Positions 24,977 through 37,108 are shown, counted from the stretch's first letter. The stretch: DNA of 64,000 bases from Methylobacterium soli (GCF_008806385.1 NZ_VZZK01000008.1:1-64000), one strand, 5' to 3'. A program made the numbers and translations. Notes: generated by a model from the letters alone, not told the origin.

Positions 24977-26347
24977 CTACAGGAGCGTGCCCTTGAGGAT
25001 CAGGAGCGCGACCGAGAAGTAGATCACCAGGCCCGTCACGTCGACGAGGGTCGCCACGAAGGGCGCGGAGGCGGTCGCCGGGTCGAAGCCGAGCCGCTGC
25101 AGAATGAAGGGCAGCATCGAGCCCGTGAGCGAGCCGAAGGTGACGATGCCGACGAGCGCCGTGCCGACGGTCGCGGCCACGAGCGGCCAGTGCGGGCCGT
25201 AATCGTACAGGCCGGTCTTCTGCCAGATCACGATGCGCACGATGCCGATGATCCCCAGGATCGCCCCGAGGAGAAGGCCCGTCGGAAACTCGCGCAGGGC
25301 CACCCGCCACCAGTCGCGCAGCCGCACCTGATGCAGCGCCAGGGCCCGGATCAGCAGCGACGTCGCCTGCGAGCCGGAATTGCCGCCCGACGACATGATC
25401 AGGGGGATGAACAGCGTCAGGACGATGGCCTTCTCCAATTCGCCCTCGAAGCCCTGCATGGCGGAGGCGGTCAGCATCTCCGACAGGAACAGCGCGCAGA
25501 GCCAGCCGGCCCGTTTCCGGATCATCGTGAAGAAGCCGATATCCATGTAGGGCTCGGGCAGCGCCTCCATGCCGCCGAAGCGCTGCACGTCCTGGGTCTG
25601 CTTCGCCACCATGGCGTCGATCATGTCGTCGACCGTGACGATGCCGATGACGTGGCCGACCGCATCGATCACCGGTAGCGCCAGGAGGTCGTATTTCGAG
25701 ATCAGCCGCGCGGCCTCCTCGCGGCTGGCCGTCGGCGAGACCGCGAGCGGGCGCCGCCCCGGGGCGACGCTGAGGACGTTGTCCTCCGGGTTGCCCGAGA
25801 TCAGCCGGCGCAGCGGCACCGACTTGGTCAGCGCGCGCGTGCGCGGATCGAGCACGAAGATGGCGTAGATGGTCTCGCGGGTCTTCTCGACGTGGCGGAC
25901 ATGGTCGAGGGTCTGGGCCACCGTCCAGTTGCCCGGCACCGTGACGAACTCGGTGGTCATCAGCGAGCCGACCGTCTCCTCGCCGTAGGCGCTGAGTCTG
26001 TCGACGGCGCCCCGCGTCTCGGCGTCGAGGCGCGCGCGCAGGTCCGAGCGGCCCGGCTCCTCGATCTCGCGAAAGAGGTCGGTGACCCGGTCGGCCGACA
26101 TGCCGGACAGGTAGGAGGCGACGCGGTCGCGGGGCAGCATCTCGACGATGTCGGCGGCGCAGTCGAGTTCCGGCTGGTCGAGCACCTCGACCGCCCGCTC
26201 ATGCGGGAGCCCGAGCAGGATGGCGGCGGCGACCTCGGGCGCCTCCTCGTTCAGGGCCTCGACGATGTCGGGCGCGCGCTCGTCGGAGAGCCGGGCCGCG
26301 AGCACGGCGGGATCGATTCGGGTGTCGAAGGGGGCGATCTCGTTCAT
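24977..26347 (-). CDS. mgtE: Magnesium transporter MgtE
   Basis: This 456-residue protein has the MgtE plan: a cytosolic N domain (about 30-130, with LPRDRVASYLSGM), a CBS pair (about 135-260, VGSLMTTEFVTVPGNW and IGIVTVDDMIDAM) and five C-terminal membrane helices (about 285-456) with SSGGNSGSQATSLLIRAL, the pore-helix signature. It is a Mg2+-gated Mg2+ channel in the inner membrane (family knowledge). A frame of short N-terminal extra residues (NEIAPFDTRIDPAVLAAR) is normal. No leader riboswitch was recognised upstream. Confidence 0.95.
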   Translation of the reverse strand: MNEIAPFDTRIDPAVLAARLSDERAPDIVEALNEEAPEVAAAILLGLPHERAVEVLDQPELDCAADIVEMLPRDRVASYLSGMSADRVTDLFREIEEPGRSDLRARLDAETRGAVDRLSAYGEETVGSLMTTEFVTVPGNWTVAQTLDHVRHVEKTRETIYAIFVLDPRTRALTKSVPLRRLISGNPEDNVLSVAPGRRPLAVSPTASREEAARLISKYDLLALPVIDAVGHVIGIVTVDDMIDAMVAKQTQDVQRFGGMEALPEPYMDIGFFTMIRKRAGWLCALFLSEMLTASAMQGFEGELEKAIVLTLFIPLIMSSGGNSGSQATSLLIRALALHQVRLRDWWRVALREFPTGLLLGAILGIIGIVRIVIWQKTGLYDYGPHWPLVAATVGTALVGIVTFGSLTGSMLPFILQRLGFDPATASAPFVATLVDVTGLVIYFSVALLILKGTLL

Positions 26348-26846
26348 GGGCCTCGCCTTGTTTCGCTGGGCTCGCCGTGCGCGTCGGGCCGTAGCCGGCG
26401 ACGCGCGCGGTGGCCCGCGGCGGGCCTCAGGGGCTCAGGCGGGCGCGCGGCACGGGGCCGGACACGGCATGGACGATCGATCGGGACTGTCGCTGGGCAT
26501 CGCTATGGCTGTGAGGTCGGCTGCCCGCTGGCCGCCGGGCGGCCGCAGGCGCGCGGGTCGTGCGCCTCGCGCGCGAGACCGTCAAGGCAAATCGCGGATT
26601 CGTGGGCGGATGGCGCGTTCGCAAGGCCGCGAGCACCCGGGGGCAGGCTCGGGCGCCGGTGCCCGCGGGCCTGCCTTCGGCACCATATCTCTGAAATCCC
26701 GTGCCTTTCGTGCCTCGCAGCGACATCCGGGGAGCCGCCGGCCTCGGTCACGCACGTCCCTATGAGAAATATAAGTGTAGGGCCCGCTTGTATTGTGCCC
26801 AACACATCGGCTAGATTCAGTCCATCGTGTTGCAAGGAGAGACGCC
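26348..26846. other. Non-coding stretch upstream of the pqqA pair
   Basis: These 499 bases carry no convincing gene; the open frames here are GC-driven. The last 80 bases are AT-richer and hold a possible promoter for the pqqA pair (TTGTAT at 26788 and TAGATT at 26812, 18-bp spacer). The mgtE promoter must lie in the left part. I see no riboswitch-like fold, though an M-box cannot be excluded by eye. Confidence 0.5.
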
Positions 26847-26936
26847 ATGAAGTGGTCCGCCCCCGTCGTTCAGGAAGTTTGCGTCGGCATGGAAGTCACC
26901 AGCTACGAGTCGGCTGAGATCGACACCTTCCACTAA
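26847..26936 (+). CDS. pqqA: PQQ precursor peptide PqqA, copy 1
   Basis: This 29-residue peptide begins MKWSAPVVQEVCVGMEVTSY. It contains the conserved Glu and Tyr (E16 and Y20 in EVTSY) that PqqE crosslinks to make pyrroloquinoline quinone, the cofactor of methanol and glucose dehydrogenases. Ribosome site AAGGAGAGACGCC precedes the ATG. A near-identical copy follows 155 bp downstream. None of pqqB, C, D or E is adjacent, so maturation genes must lie elsewhere. Confidence 0.95.
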   Translation: MKWSAPVVQEVCVGMEVTSYESAEIDTFH

Positions 26937-27001
26937 GGCTCTGCTGGCCCTGTTGAGCCGGCAAAGCGCGTTCCATCGTCAATGTCACCAGGAGAGACGC
27001 C

Positions 27002-27091
27002 ATGAAGTGGTCTGCCCCCATCGTTCAGGAAATCTGCGTCGGCATGGAAGTCACCAGCTACGAGTCGGCTGAGATCGACACCTTCCACTAA
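27002..27091 (+). CDS. pqqA: PQQ precursor peptide PqqA, copy 2
   Basis: This 29-residue peptide begins MKWSAPIVQEICVGMEVTSY, differs from copy 1 by two conservative changes (V7I, V11I) and shares the same ribosome site (CAGGAGAGACGCC). Only about four of 90 coding bases differ, so the duplication is recent or maintained. Crosslink residues E16 and Y20 are kept, so it should be a competent precursor. High precursor dosage would suit an organism that needs much PQQ, as methylotrophs do (inference). Confidence 0.95.
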   Translation: MKWSAPIVQEICVGMEVTSYESAEIDTFH

Positions 27092-27121
27092 GCTGACGGT
27101 CGCGTTCGCGACAGTCTTTCG

Positions 27122-27152
27122 GGCCGTCGTTCCTCCGGGGGCGGCGGCCTTT
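27122..27152 (+). terminator. Possible intrinsic terminator after the pqqA pair
   Basis: GGCCGTCG (27122-27129) can pair with CGGCGGCC (27142-27149) with one G-U pair, and TTT follows. It lies 30 bp past the second pqqA stop. The short T-run makes it a weak candidate. Confidence 0.4.
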
Positions 27153-27212
27153 GCATGTGAGCTTGCCGGCCGATCGCGGTGGCCGGGGCACGGCGATCCC
27201 GATGGAGCCTCT

Positions 27213-27260
27213 GAATGCAGAGAGCCGGACGGCCAACAGGCCGTCCGGCTCTCTGCATTC
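27213..27260. repeat. Perfect 22-bp inverted repeat, 4-nt loop
   Basis: The arms 27213-27234 (GAATGCAGAGAGCCGGACGG then CC) and 27239-27260 are perfectly complementary with loop AACA. It lies between pqqA copy 2 and the convergent MarR-type gene, 31 bp past that gene's stop codon. A bidirectional terminator or processed stem is likely; no T-run follows on either strand. Confidence 0.8.
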
Positions 27261-27290
27261 GGGGAACGGGGAGCCGCGCGTGCGCGATCC

Positions 27291-27803
27291 TCAGAGGCGG
27301 TAACGGATCTGATCGGTCCAGAACCGCTCCAGGCGGCCGAGCGCCAGGTTGAGGCGCCCGAAATCGTCGTCCGAGATGCCGCCGATCGGCTGGATCGTGC
27401 GGGCGTGCTTGTCGTAGAGGCCCTGGATGATGTCGTGGACCTGACGGCCCTTGTCGGTGAGGCTGATGCGCACCGAGCGCCGGTCCGTCTTCGAGCGCGC
27501 GTGGTGGAGGTAGCCGGCCTCGACCAGCTTCTTGACGTTGTAGGAGACGTTCGAGCCGAGATAGTAGCCCTTGGTGCGCAGCTCGCTCGCGGTCAGTTCC
27601 TTGTCGCCGATATTGTAGAGGAGCAGCGCCTGGACGCTGTTGACGTCCTCGCGGCCACGACGCTCGAACTCGTCCTTGATGACGTCGAGGAGCCGGCGGT
27701 GCAGGCGCTCCACGAGGTGGAGGGCCTCGAGGTACGAGCCGCTCGCGGCGCCCGTCTCGAGCGTGGTGTTGGTCTCGACAACCTTGACGGCCTGGGACTT
27801 CAT
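27291..27803 (-). CDS. MarR family regulator, LdtR-like
   Basis: This 170-residue winged-helix protein starts at MKSQAVKVVE, chosen because GGTGAGG sits at the right distance; a GTG four codons earlier also opens the frame. Core stretches are LLLYNIGDKELTASELRTKG, LGSNVSYNVKKLVEAGYL and RSVRISLTDKGRQVHD, i.e. the MarR HTH and wing. It resembles the alphaproteobacterial LdtR group that controls cell-wall L,D-transpeptidase and osmotic-stress genes; that subfamily call is from memory. It converges on the pqqA pair and has no obvious link with it. Confidence 0.8.
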   Translation of the reverse strand: MKSQAVKVVETNTTLETGAASGSYLEALHLVERLHRRLLDVIKDEFERRGREDVNSVQALLLYNIGDKELTASELRTKGYYLGSNVSYNVKKLVEAGYLHHARSKTDRRSVRISLTDKGRQVHDIIQGLYDKHARTIQPIGGISDDDFGRLNLALGRLERFWTDQIRYRL

Positions 27804-27967
27804 CGTGTGCCTCACCCGATTTTGTTGTGCCGGTCACGCCGGTGTCCGGCGCCGCTTATGAAGCGAACCTAGGGGTGGGGGATGAAAGGTGGTTTAAGCG
27901 ACAGGATGAATTCGCGATTTACTTCTGTAGGTAAATGCAAAATGAAGCGGTGTTCGTAACCCTCCGT

Positions 27968-31108
<3,141 letters not shown>

Positions 31109-31219
31109 CGGACCGAGGGCGGGCCCGGTCGCCGCCGGGCCCGGGGGCCATCTTGAGGGCCGACAGCCGGCTTCCTACCTCATGCGCGGCGGCTCATCGC
31201 CTTGCAGGACCTGACGGCC

Positions 31220-31705
31220 ATGCTCAATCCCCCGCCCGGTTACGCCGAGCGCCTCGACACGCCCGGCTACTTGCCCCCGACGACGCTGCCGATGGTGCGC
31301 GCCAGCCTCGGCGCCAGGACCGTCGCGTATCTCCTCGACATCCTGTTCATCTTCGGCTTCTCGATCCTGCTCTGGCTGGCGATCGCGGTGCTCGGGGTAA
31401 TCACCTTCGGGCTCGGCTGGACGCTCTTCGCGGTGCTGCCGGCGAGCGGGATCCTGTACAGCGCGATCACGGTCGGCGGCGCGCGCCAGAGCACGCTCGG
31501 CATGCGGATGATGGGCTTGCGGGTCGTCGCCCCCGAGACCGGCCGGCAGGTCGACTTCATCACGGCGGCGGTGCACGCGCTCTTGTTCTACGTCGCGGTC
31601 TCGACCTTCCTGCTCTGGTTCGTCGACATCGTGTTCGGCTTCGCCCGCAGCGACCGGCGCCTCGGCCACGACCTGCTGCTCGGCCTCGCGGTGGTGCGCG
31701 GCTAG
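31220..31705 (+). CDS. RDD family membrane protein
   Basis: This 161-residue protein starts at MLNPPPGYAERLDTPGY. The RDD domain begins SLGARTVAYLLDILFIFGF, with the Arg and Asp in the first helix, continues through a second membrane helix (LGWTLFAVLPASGILYSA), GMRMMGLRVVAPETGRQVDF and a last helix before GFARSDRRLGHDLLLGLAVV. Family members are small inner-membrane proteins, some proposed as Na+/H+ antiporters; the role here is unknown. A TTG at 31202 in the same frame is an alternative start. Confidence 0.85.
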   Translation: MLNPPPGYAERLDTPGYLPPTTLPMVRASLGARTVAYLLDILFIFGFSILLWLAIAVLGVITFGLGWTLFAVLPASGILYSAITVGGARQSTLGMRMMGLRVVAPETGRQVDFITAAVHALLFYVAVSTFLLWFVDIVFGFARSDRRLGHDLLLGLAVVRG

Positions 31706-31833
31706 AGCGTACGCTTCCGCGCGCCGAATTTCTGGCGCGCGGGCCCATCCAGGCAGTTGAGCGGAGCCGTGGCGGCGCTACACTCCTGCGCTCGGCACGG
31801 GTCTCCGCGCCGGCCCCGAAGGCAACGTGAAGC

Positions 31834-32580
31834 GTGACGAGCCACCCGCGCGATACCCCCCAATTCTACCTGACCGCCCCCTCGCCCTGCCCCTACCTGC
31901 CGGGCCAGGAGGAGCGGAAGGTCTTCACCCACCTCGTGGGACGGCGCGCGCGCGATCTCAACGAGATCCTGACCCAGGGCGGCTTCCGCCGCTCGCAGAC
32001 CATCGCCTACCGGCCGGCCTGCGAGACCTGCCGCGCCTGCGTCTCGGTGCGGGTGGTGGTCGATGATTTCCGGCCGACCGGGAGCCAGCGCCGCATCCTC
32101 CAGCGCAACGACGACATCGTCGGCAACCCGGAGACGAACCGGCCGGCCTCCGAGCAATACGCGCTGTTTCGCCGCTATCTCGACGCCCGCCACGGCGATG
32201 GCGGCATGGTCGACATGACCGTGCTCGACTACGCCATGATGATCGAGGACAGCCACGTCGACACGCATCTGGTGACCTACCGCCGCCGCGGCCCCGACAC
32301 CGCCATCAATGGCCGCGGAAGCGGCGGGCCGGTGGCCCTGTGCCTGACGGACGTCCTCGCGGACGGGCTCTCGATGGTCTACTCGTTCTACGATCCGGAC
32401 GAGGCGCACCGCTCGCTCGGCACCTTCATGATCCTCGACCATATCCGGCGGGCACGCGCCCTCGGCCTGCCCTATCTCTATCTCGGCTACTGGGTCGAGG
32501 GCTCCCGCAAGATGGATTACAAGGCCCGCTTCACGCCGCAGGAGCGGCTGCTGGCGCAGGGCTGGGTGCGGGTGGAGTGA
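31834..32580 (+). CDS. bpt: Aspartate/glutamate leucyltransferase (arginyl-tRNA-protein transferase family)
   Basis: This 248-residue protein attaches Leu from Leu-tRNA to N-terminal Asp or Glu of proteins, marking them for ClpS/ClpAP (N-end rule). Motifs are [40 protein letters not shown] with the conserved Cxx[35 protein letters not shown] and [18 protein letters not shown]. The Bpt rather than Ate assignment follows the bacterial distribution and length. The start is a GTG at 31834. Confidence 0.92.
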   Translation: MTSHPRDTPQFYLTAPSPCPYLPGQEERKVFTHLVGRRARDLNEILTQGGFRRSQTIAYRPACETCRACVSVRVVVDDFRPTGSQRRILQRNDDIVGNPETNRPASEQYALFRRYLDARHGDGGMVDMTVLDYAMMIEDSHVDTHLVTYRRRGPDTAINGRGSGGPVALCLTDVLADGLSMVYSFYDPDEAHRSLGTFMILDHIRRARALGLPYLYLGYWVEGSRKMDYKARFTPQERLLAQGWVRVE

Positions 32581-32625
32581 CCCCGCCCCAGCGCGAACCC
32601 GGCTGCCCCGTGAGGCGCCGGGCCC

Positions 32626-32760
32626 TCATCCTCGGAACCGCGCGATGATCTGCGCCCGGATGGTCCGGGGCGCGCCGGGCGTGATGTTGTTGTCGGCCGT
32701 ATAGATGTAGCGCCGGTCGAAGATGTTCTCGGTATTCACCTGGGCCCGCACCGAGTCGCC
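32626..32760 (-). pseudogene. Remnant of a TonB-dependent receptor C-terminus
   Basis: About 44 codons on the reverse strand read as the last barrel strands of a TonB-dependent siderophore receptor: VNTENIFDRRYIYTADNN, TPGAPRTIRAQIIARF and a stop. The NxFDxRY and GxPRT patterns followed by a terminal aromatic Phe near the C-terminus are hallmarks. Upstream of this stretch the similarity stops and no plug or barrel is encoded, so only the 3' tail of a lost receptor gene remains. The rest of the 367-bp bpt-purB gap shows no other gene. Confidence 0.7.
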
Positions 32761-32947
32761 CCTCTCCGCGCCGCGTTGAGCCGGCCTGCGCCGCATGCTA
32801 GAGCGCTCTCCGCCGAGCGGGTCACTGGTTCGGCGCAAGAGAGCGCGTCACATCAAGGACTTAGTGTCGTCCCCGATCGCCGCGATCGGACACGAGACTG
32901 GCGCGCCTCCCGTTCACCTGCACCGCATCAAGAGCCCGAGGCGTCCC

Positions 32948-34258
32948 ATGATCCCCCGTTACAGCCGCCCCGCGATGACGGCGATCTGGTCACCCGAGAC
33001 CCGCTTCCGGATCTGGTTCGAGATCGAGGCCCACGCCACGACGGCGCTCGCCGAGATCGGCGTGGTGCCCAAGGAGGCCGCCGACACGGTCTGGCGGAAG
33101 GGCCGCGACGCGGTCTTCGACGTCGCCCGCATCGACGCGATCGAGGCGGTGACGAAGCACGACGTCATCGCGTTCCTGACGCATCTCGCCGAGATCGTCG
33201 GCCCGGATGCCCGCTTCGTGCACCAGGGCATGACCTCGTCCGACGTCCTCGATACCTGCCTCAACGTGCAGCTCGTGCGCGCGGCCGATATCCTGATCGC
33301 CGATGTCGACGCCCTGCTCGCCGCCATCAAGCGCCGGGCCTTCGAGCACAAGCTCACCCCGACGATCGGGCGCTCGCACGGCATCCATGCCGAGCCGGTC
33401 ACCTTCGGGCTGAAGCTCGCGCAGGCCTACGCGGAGTTCGAGCGCAACCGGGCGCGGCTCGTGGCCGCCCGGGCGGAGGTCGCCACCTGCGCGATCTCGG
33501 GCGCGGTCGGCACCTTCGCCAATATCGATCCACGCGTGGAGGAATACGTCGCCAGGCAGATGGGCCTGACGCCGGAGCCGGTCTCGACCCAGGTGATCCC
33601 GCGCGACCGCCACGCCATGTTCTTCGCCGCGCTCGGCGTCGTGGCCTCCTCGGTGGAGCGGCTCTCGATCGAGATCCGCCATCTCCAGCGCACCGAGGTG
33701 CTCGAGGCCGAGGAGTTCTTCTCCGAGGGCCAGAAGGGCTCCTCGGCGATGCCCCACAAGCGCAACCCCGTGCTCACCGAGAACATGACCGGCCTCGCCC
33801 GCATGGTGCGGGCCTACGCGCTGCCCGCGATGGAGAACGTGGCGCTCTGGCACGAGCGGGACATCTCCCACTCCTCGGTCGAGCGCATGATCGGGCCGGA
33901 CGCCACCGTCACCCTCGATTTCGCGCTGGCGCGCCTGACGGGCGTCATCGACAAGCTGCTGATCTACCCCGCCAACATGCAGAAGAACCTCGACCGGCTC
34001 GGCGGCCTCGTCCACTCGCAGCGGGTGCTCCTGGCGCTGACGCAGGCCGGCGTCTCGCGCGAGGATGCCTACCGGCTGGTCCAGCGCAACGCGATGCCGG
34101 TCTGGCGGGGCGAGGGCGACTTCCTGGCCCTGCTCAAGGCCGACCCGGAGGTGACCGCGGCCCTGAAGCCGGAGCAGATCGAGGAATGCTTCGACCTCGG
34201 CTACCACTTCAAGCACGTCGACACGATCTTCCAGCGGGTCTTCGGCGCGAGCGCCTGA
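32948..34258 (+). CDS. purB: Adenylosuccinate lyase
   Basis: This 436-residue enzyme of the fumarase/aspartase superfamily catalyses two steps of purine synthesis (SAICAR to AICAR; adenylosuccinate to AMP). Conserved regions are MTSSDVLDTCLNVQL, IGRSHGIHAEPVTFG with the catalytic His, and GQKGSSAMPHKRNPVLTEN with the catalytic Ser loop. The start at MIPRYSRPAM has GAGGCG upstream and matches the usual N-terminus. purA lies about 3 kb downstream. Confidence 0.97.
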   Translation: MIPRYSRPAMTAIWSPETRFRIWFEIEAHATTALAEIGVVPKEAADTVWRKGRDAVFDVARIDAIEAVTKHDVIAFLTHLAEIVGPDARFVHQGMTSSDVLDTCLNVQLVRAADILIADVDALLAAIKRRAFEHKLTPTIGRSHGIHAEPVTFGLKLAQAYAEFERNRARLVAARAEVATCAISGAVGTFANIDPRVEEYVARQMGLTPEPVSTQVIPRDRHAMFFAALGVVASSVERLSIEIRHLQRTEVLEAEEFFSEGQKGSSAMPHKRNPVLTENMTGLARMVRAYALPAMENVALWHERDISHSSVERMIGPDATVTLDFALARLTGVIDKLLIYPANMQKNLDRLGGLVHSQRVLLALTQAGVSREDAYRLVQRNAMPVWRGEGDFLALLKADPEVTAALKPEQIEECFDLGYHFKHVDTIFQRVFGASA

Positions 34259-34349
34259 CGTACCGTTTTCGGGCGCCGGCTTGACGCCGGCCCTCGCGGC
34301 CACGATCTCCCGAGGTGCGGATTCAAGTCCTGCGCCTTGGGGTTTCGTC

Positions 34350-35600
34350 GTGCTGATCGACCGGATCCTGGAGAAGGCCTTCGCCGTCAGCGGCCTCGGC
34401 GGCCGCCTGACGGTGACGACGGCGAGCGGCTACCGCTTCCACGCCGGCGACGACCTCGGCCCCGAGGCCGCGATCCGCTTCACCGACGCGGCGGCCGAGC
34501 GGGCGCTGCTCCTCGACCCCGAACTGCGCTTCGGCGAGCTCTACACCGACGAGCGCCTGCTGATCGAGCGCGGCACCCTGCCAGACTTCCTCGCCGTGCT
34601 CCTCGCCCGGAACCACGGCTCGCCGCCGCTCTGGCCGGTGCGCGGACGCGGGCTCGCCCGCGCCCTCCGGCGGCGCCTCCTCGACCGCAACGATCCGGCG
34701 CGCGCCCGGAGCAACGTCGCCCAACACTACGACCTGGATGAGCGGCTGTACGGCCTCTTCCTCGATCCCGACCTCCAATATTCCTGCGCCTATTACGCCG
34801 AGCCGGATATCGGCCTCGACGCCGCGCAGGCCGCCAAGAAGCGCCACATCGCCGCCAAGCTCCTGGCGGGGCCGGGCTGCCGGGTCCTCGATATCGGCTG
34901 CGGCTGGGGCGGGCTCGGCCTCTACCTCGTGCGCGTCGCCGGCTGCGCTTCGGTGCGCGGCATCACCCTGTCGCGCGAGCAGCGCGCCGTCGCCGCGCGC
35001 CGGTCCGCCGAGGCGGGCCTGAGCGACAGGGCCGCGTTCGTCCTCGAGGATTACCGCGCCACCATGGGCCGGTTCGATCGGATCGTCTCCGTCGGCATGT
35101 TCGAGCATGTGGGTCCGGCCCATTACGACGCCTACTTCCAGGCCTGCCGGGCCCGGCTCGCGGAGGATGGCGTGATGCTCCTCCACACGATCGGGCGCAC
35201 CGGGATGCCGGCCGCGACGAATCCCTGGATCACCCGCTACATCTTCCCGGGCGGCCACCTGCCGACGCTCTCGGAGATCATGCCGCCGATCGAGGCCGCG
35301 GGCCTGATGCTCGCCGATGTCGAGGTCCTGCGGCTGCATTACGCCGAGACCCTGCGGGACTGGCGCGCGCGCTTCCTGGCGCGGCGCGAGACCGTGGAGC
35401 GCCTCTACGACGCGCGCTTCGGCCGGATGTGGGACTGGTATCTGGCGAGTGCCGAGGCGGCCTTCCGCTACGAGGATGCGGTGGTGTTCCAGCTCCAGCT
35501 CACCCGGCGCAACGACGTCGTTCCGCGCACCCGCGCCTATATCGCGGAGGCGGAAGCGCGCCTCGCCCGGGCGGAAGCCGGGTTGCGCGCCCATGCCTGA
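34350..35600 (+). CDS. Cyclopropane-fatty-acyl-phospholipid synthase family protein
   Basis: The chosen start gives 416 residues. It is a SAM-dependent enzyme of the Cfa family, with NVAQHYDLDERLYGLFLDPD, YSCAYYAEPDIGLDAAQ, SAM motif VLDIGCGWGGLGLYL, GITLSREQ, VSVGMFEHVG and HTIGR. Cfa enzymes methylenate unsaturated membrane lipids and are linked with stress resistance. A GTG at 34350 (VLIDRILEKAF) gives the family's usual N-terminus; a TTG at 34281 adds an unlikely 23 residues. It follows purB by about 90 bp. The C-terminus has an Ala/Arg/Glu-rich helix. Confidence 0.87.
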   Translation: MLIDRILEKAFAVSGLGGRLTVTTASGYRFHAGDDLGPEAAIRFTDAAAERALLLDPELRFGELYTDERLLIERGTLPDFLAVLLARNHGSPPLWPVRGRGLARALRRRLLDRNDPARARSNVAQHYDLDERLYGLFLDPDLQYSCAYYAEPDIGLDAAQAAKKRHIAAKLLAGPGCRVLDIGCGWGGLGLYLVRVAGCASVRGITLSREQRAVAARRSAEAGLSDRAAFVLEDYRATMGRFDRIVSVGMFEHVGPAHYDAYFQACRARLAEDGVMLLHTIGRTGMPAATNPWITRYIFPGGHLPTLSEIMPPIEAAGLMLADVEVLRLHYAETLRDWRARFLARRETVERLYDARFGRMWDWYLASAEAAFRYEDAVVFQLQLTRRNDVVPRTRAYIAEAEARLARAEAGLRAHA

Positions 35601-35796
35601 GCGGCCGCCCCCGGGACTCCGCCGGCGACCAGCACGAATCCTGCACCCGGGGCGATCGCGCGAGCCGCCCGGAACCCCGCTTGCCACCCGGATTGTCACC
35701 GAACGCACTTGCGCCGGCCCCGGTGCCGATGCTTGGAAGGGATCCGGCGCACGCGGCCGAGTTCTGCCCTGCCGAGTCCCGCTCCGAGGAGAAATC

Positions 35797-36648
35797 ATGT
35801 CCCGCACCGTGTACCTCAACGGCAGCTTCGTTCCGTTGGAGGAGGCCCGCATCCCGATCATGGACCGCGGCTTCCTGTTCGCGGACGGCATCTACGAGGT
35901 CTCGGCCGTGCTCGACGGGCGGCTCGTCGACAATGAGGCCCATCTCGCGCGCCTCGATCGGTCCCTCGGCGAGATCGGCATCCGCAATCCCTACCCGACG
36001 GCCGAGTGGATCCGGCTCGAGACCGAGCTGGTCGCGCGCAACGACCTCAAGGAAGGCCTGGTCTACATGCAGGTGACGCGCGGCGTGGCCGAGCGCGATT
36101 TCGCCTTCCCGCCGGCCGACACACCGCCGAGCGTGGTGATGTTCACCCAGACGAAGTCGATCCGCGGCAATCCCCTCGCGGAGACCGGCGCCAAGGTGAT
36201 CACCGTGGAGGATCTCCGCTGGAAGCGGCGCGACATCAAGTCGGTGGCGTTGCTGGCCCAGGTGCTGGCCAAGCAGGCGGCCGCGGCGGCGGGCGTCGCC
36301 GAGGCCTGGATGGTCGAGGACGGCTCCGTCACGGAGGGCTCGTCCTCGACGGCCTTCATCGTCACGACCGACCGGCGCATCGTGACGCGCCCGCTCTCGA
36401 CCGCGCTCCTGCCCGGCATCACCCGAGCGGCCGTTCTTCACCTTGCGGCCGAGGCGAACCTGACGGTGGAGGAGCGCCTGTTCTCCGTGGAGGAGGCCTA
36501 CGCGGCTTCGGAAGCCTTCTACACCAGCGCCTCGGCCTTCGTGATGCCGGTCGTGTCCCTCGACGGCCGGCCCATCGGGGCGGGCCAGCCCGGCCCCCTG
36601 ACCCGGCGCCTGCGGGAACTCTACATCGCGATGGCGAAGGGCGCGTGA
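35797..36648 (+). CDS. D-amino-acid transaminase (class IV PLP aminotransferase)
   Basis: This 283-residue enzyme starts MSRTVYLNGSFVP, with GAGGAGA before the ATG. K148 (RRDIKSVALL) is the PLP Schiff-base lysine, E180 in DGSVTEGSSSTAF binds the PLP ring nitrogen, and FLFADGIYEV is the N-terminal signature. The RRDIKSVALL context matches D-alanine aminotransferases rather than branched-chain or lyase members. It would interconvert D-amino acids and oxo acids, for example supplying D-Glu/D-Ala for the cell wall. Confidence 0.85.
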   Translation: MSRTVYLNGSFVPLEEARIPIMDRGFLFADGIYEVSAVLDGRLVDNEAHLARLDRSLGEIGIRNPYPTAEWIRLETELVARNDLKEGLVYMQVTRGVAERDFAFPPADTPPSVVMFTQTKSIRGNPLAETGAKVITVEDLRWKRRDIKSVALLAQVLAKQAAAAAGVAEAWMVEDGSVTEGSSSTAFIVTTDRRIVTRPLSTALLPGITRAAVLHLAAEANLTVEERLFSVEEAYAASEAFYTSASAFVMPVVSLDGRPIGAGQPGPLTRRLRELYIAMAKGA

Positions 36649-36757
36649 TCCGCGTCCCGCGGGCTCCCCTGCCGGAGCGCGACGGGACGCCCGCAGGAAC
36701 GGATTCCGCAGGCAACGGTTCCTTCCGGACCAAGAGGCGTCCGAGAGGGAGGTTCCG

Positions 36758-37108
36758 ATGCCGAATGTGATACCAGGGCTCGCGGCACTCGCCGTGGGCC
36801 TCGTCGCCACCGCGGCCCTCGCGCAATCGCCGGACGCGCCCCTGAAAGGCCGCGACACCGACCCGAATCTGCCCGCGCAGAGCCAGACGCCCCCCGAGAA
36901 GATCCGGCCGAACGACGGGGCGGGTACGAACTCGAACGGCGACACCACGCTGAGCGACAAGCTGCAGAAGAATGACGGCGTCATCACCCCTCCGGGCAAC
37001 GCCGCGCCCGGCATGGTGGTGAAGCCGCCCGACCCCAATCCCGGCTCGATGCCGGTGATCAAGCCGGGGGAATTGCCGGGCCAGGCACCCAACACGGAAG
37101 CGAAGTAG
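36758..37108 (+). CDS. Small exported protein, unknown
   Basis: This 116-residue protein has a signal peptide (MPNVIPGLAALAVGLVATAA, then LAQ) and a strong ribosome site GGGAGG. The mature part is hydrophilic, rich in Pro, Asn, Asp and Gly and free of Cys, with motifs GAGTNSNGDTTLSDKLQKND and GVITPPGNAAPGMVVKPPDP. Such low-complexity exported proteins are common in Methylobacterium-like genomes. It is probably periplasmic and intrinsically disordered. No function is recognised. Confidence 0.75.
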   Translation: MPNVIPGLAALAVGLVATAALAQSPDAPLKGRDTDPNLPAQSQTPPEKIRPNDGAGTNSNGDTTLSDKLQKNDGVITPPGNAAPGMVVKPPDPNPGSMPVIKPGELPGQAPNTEAK

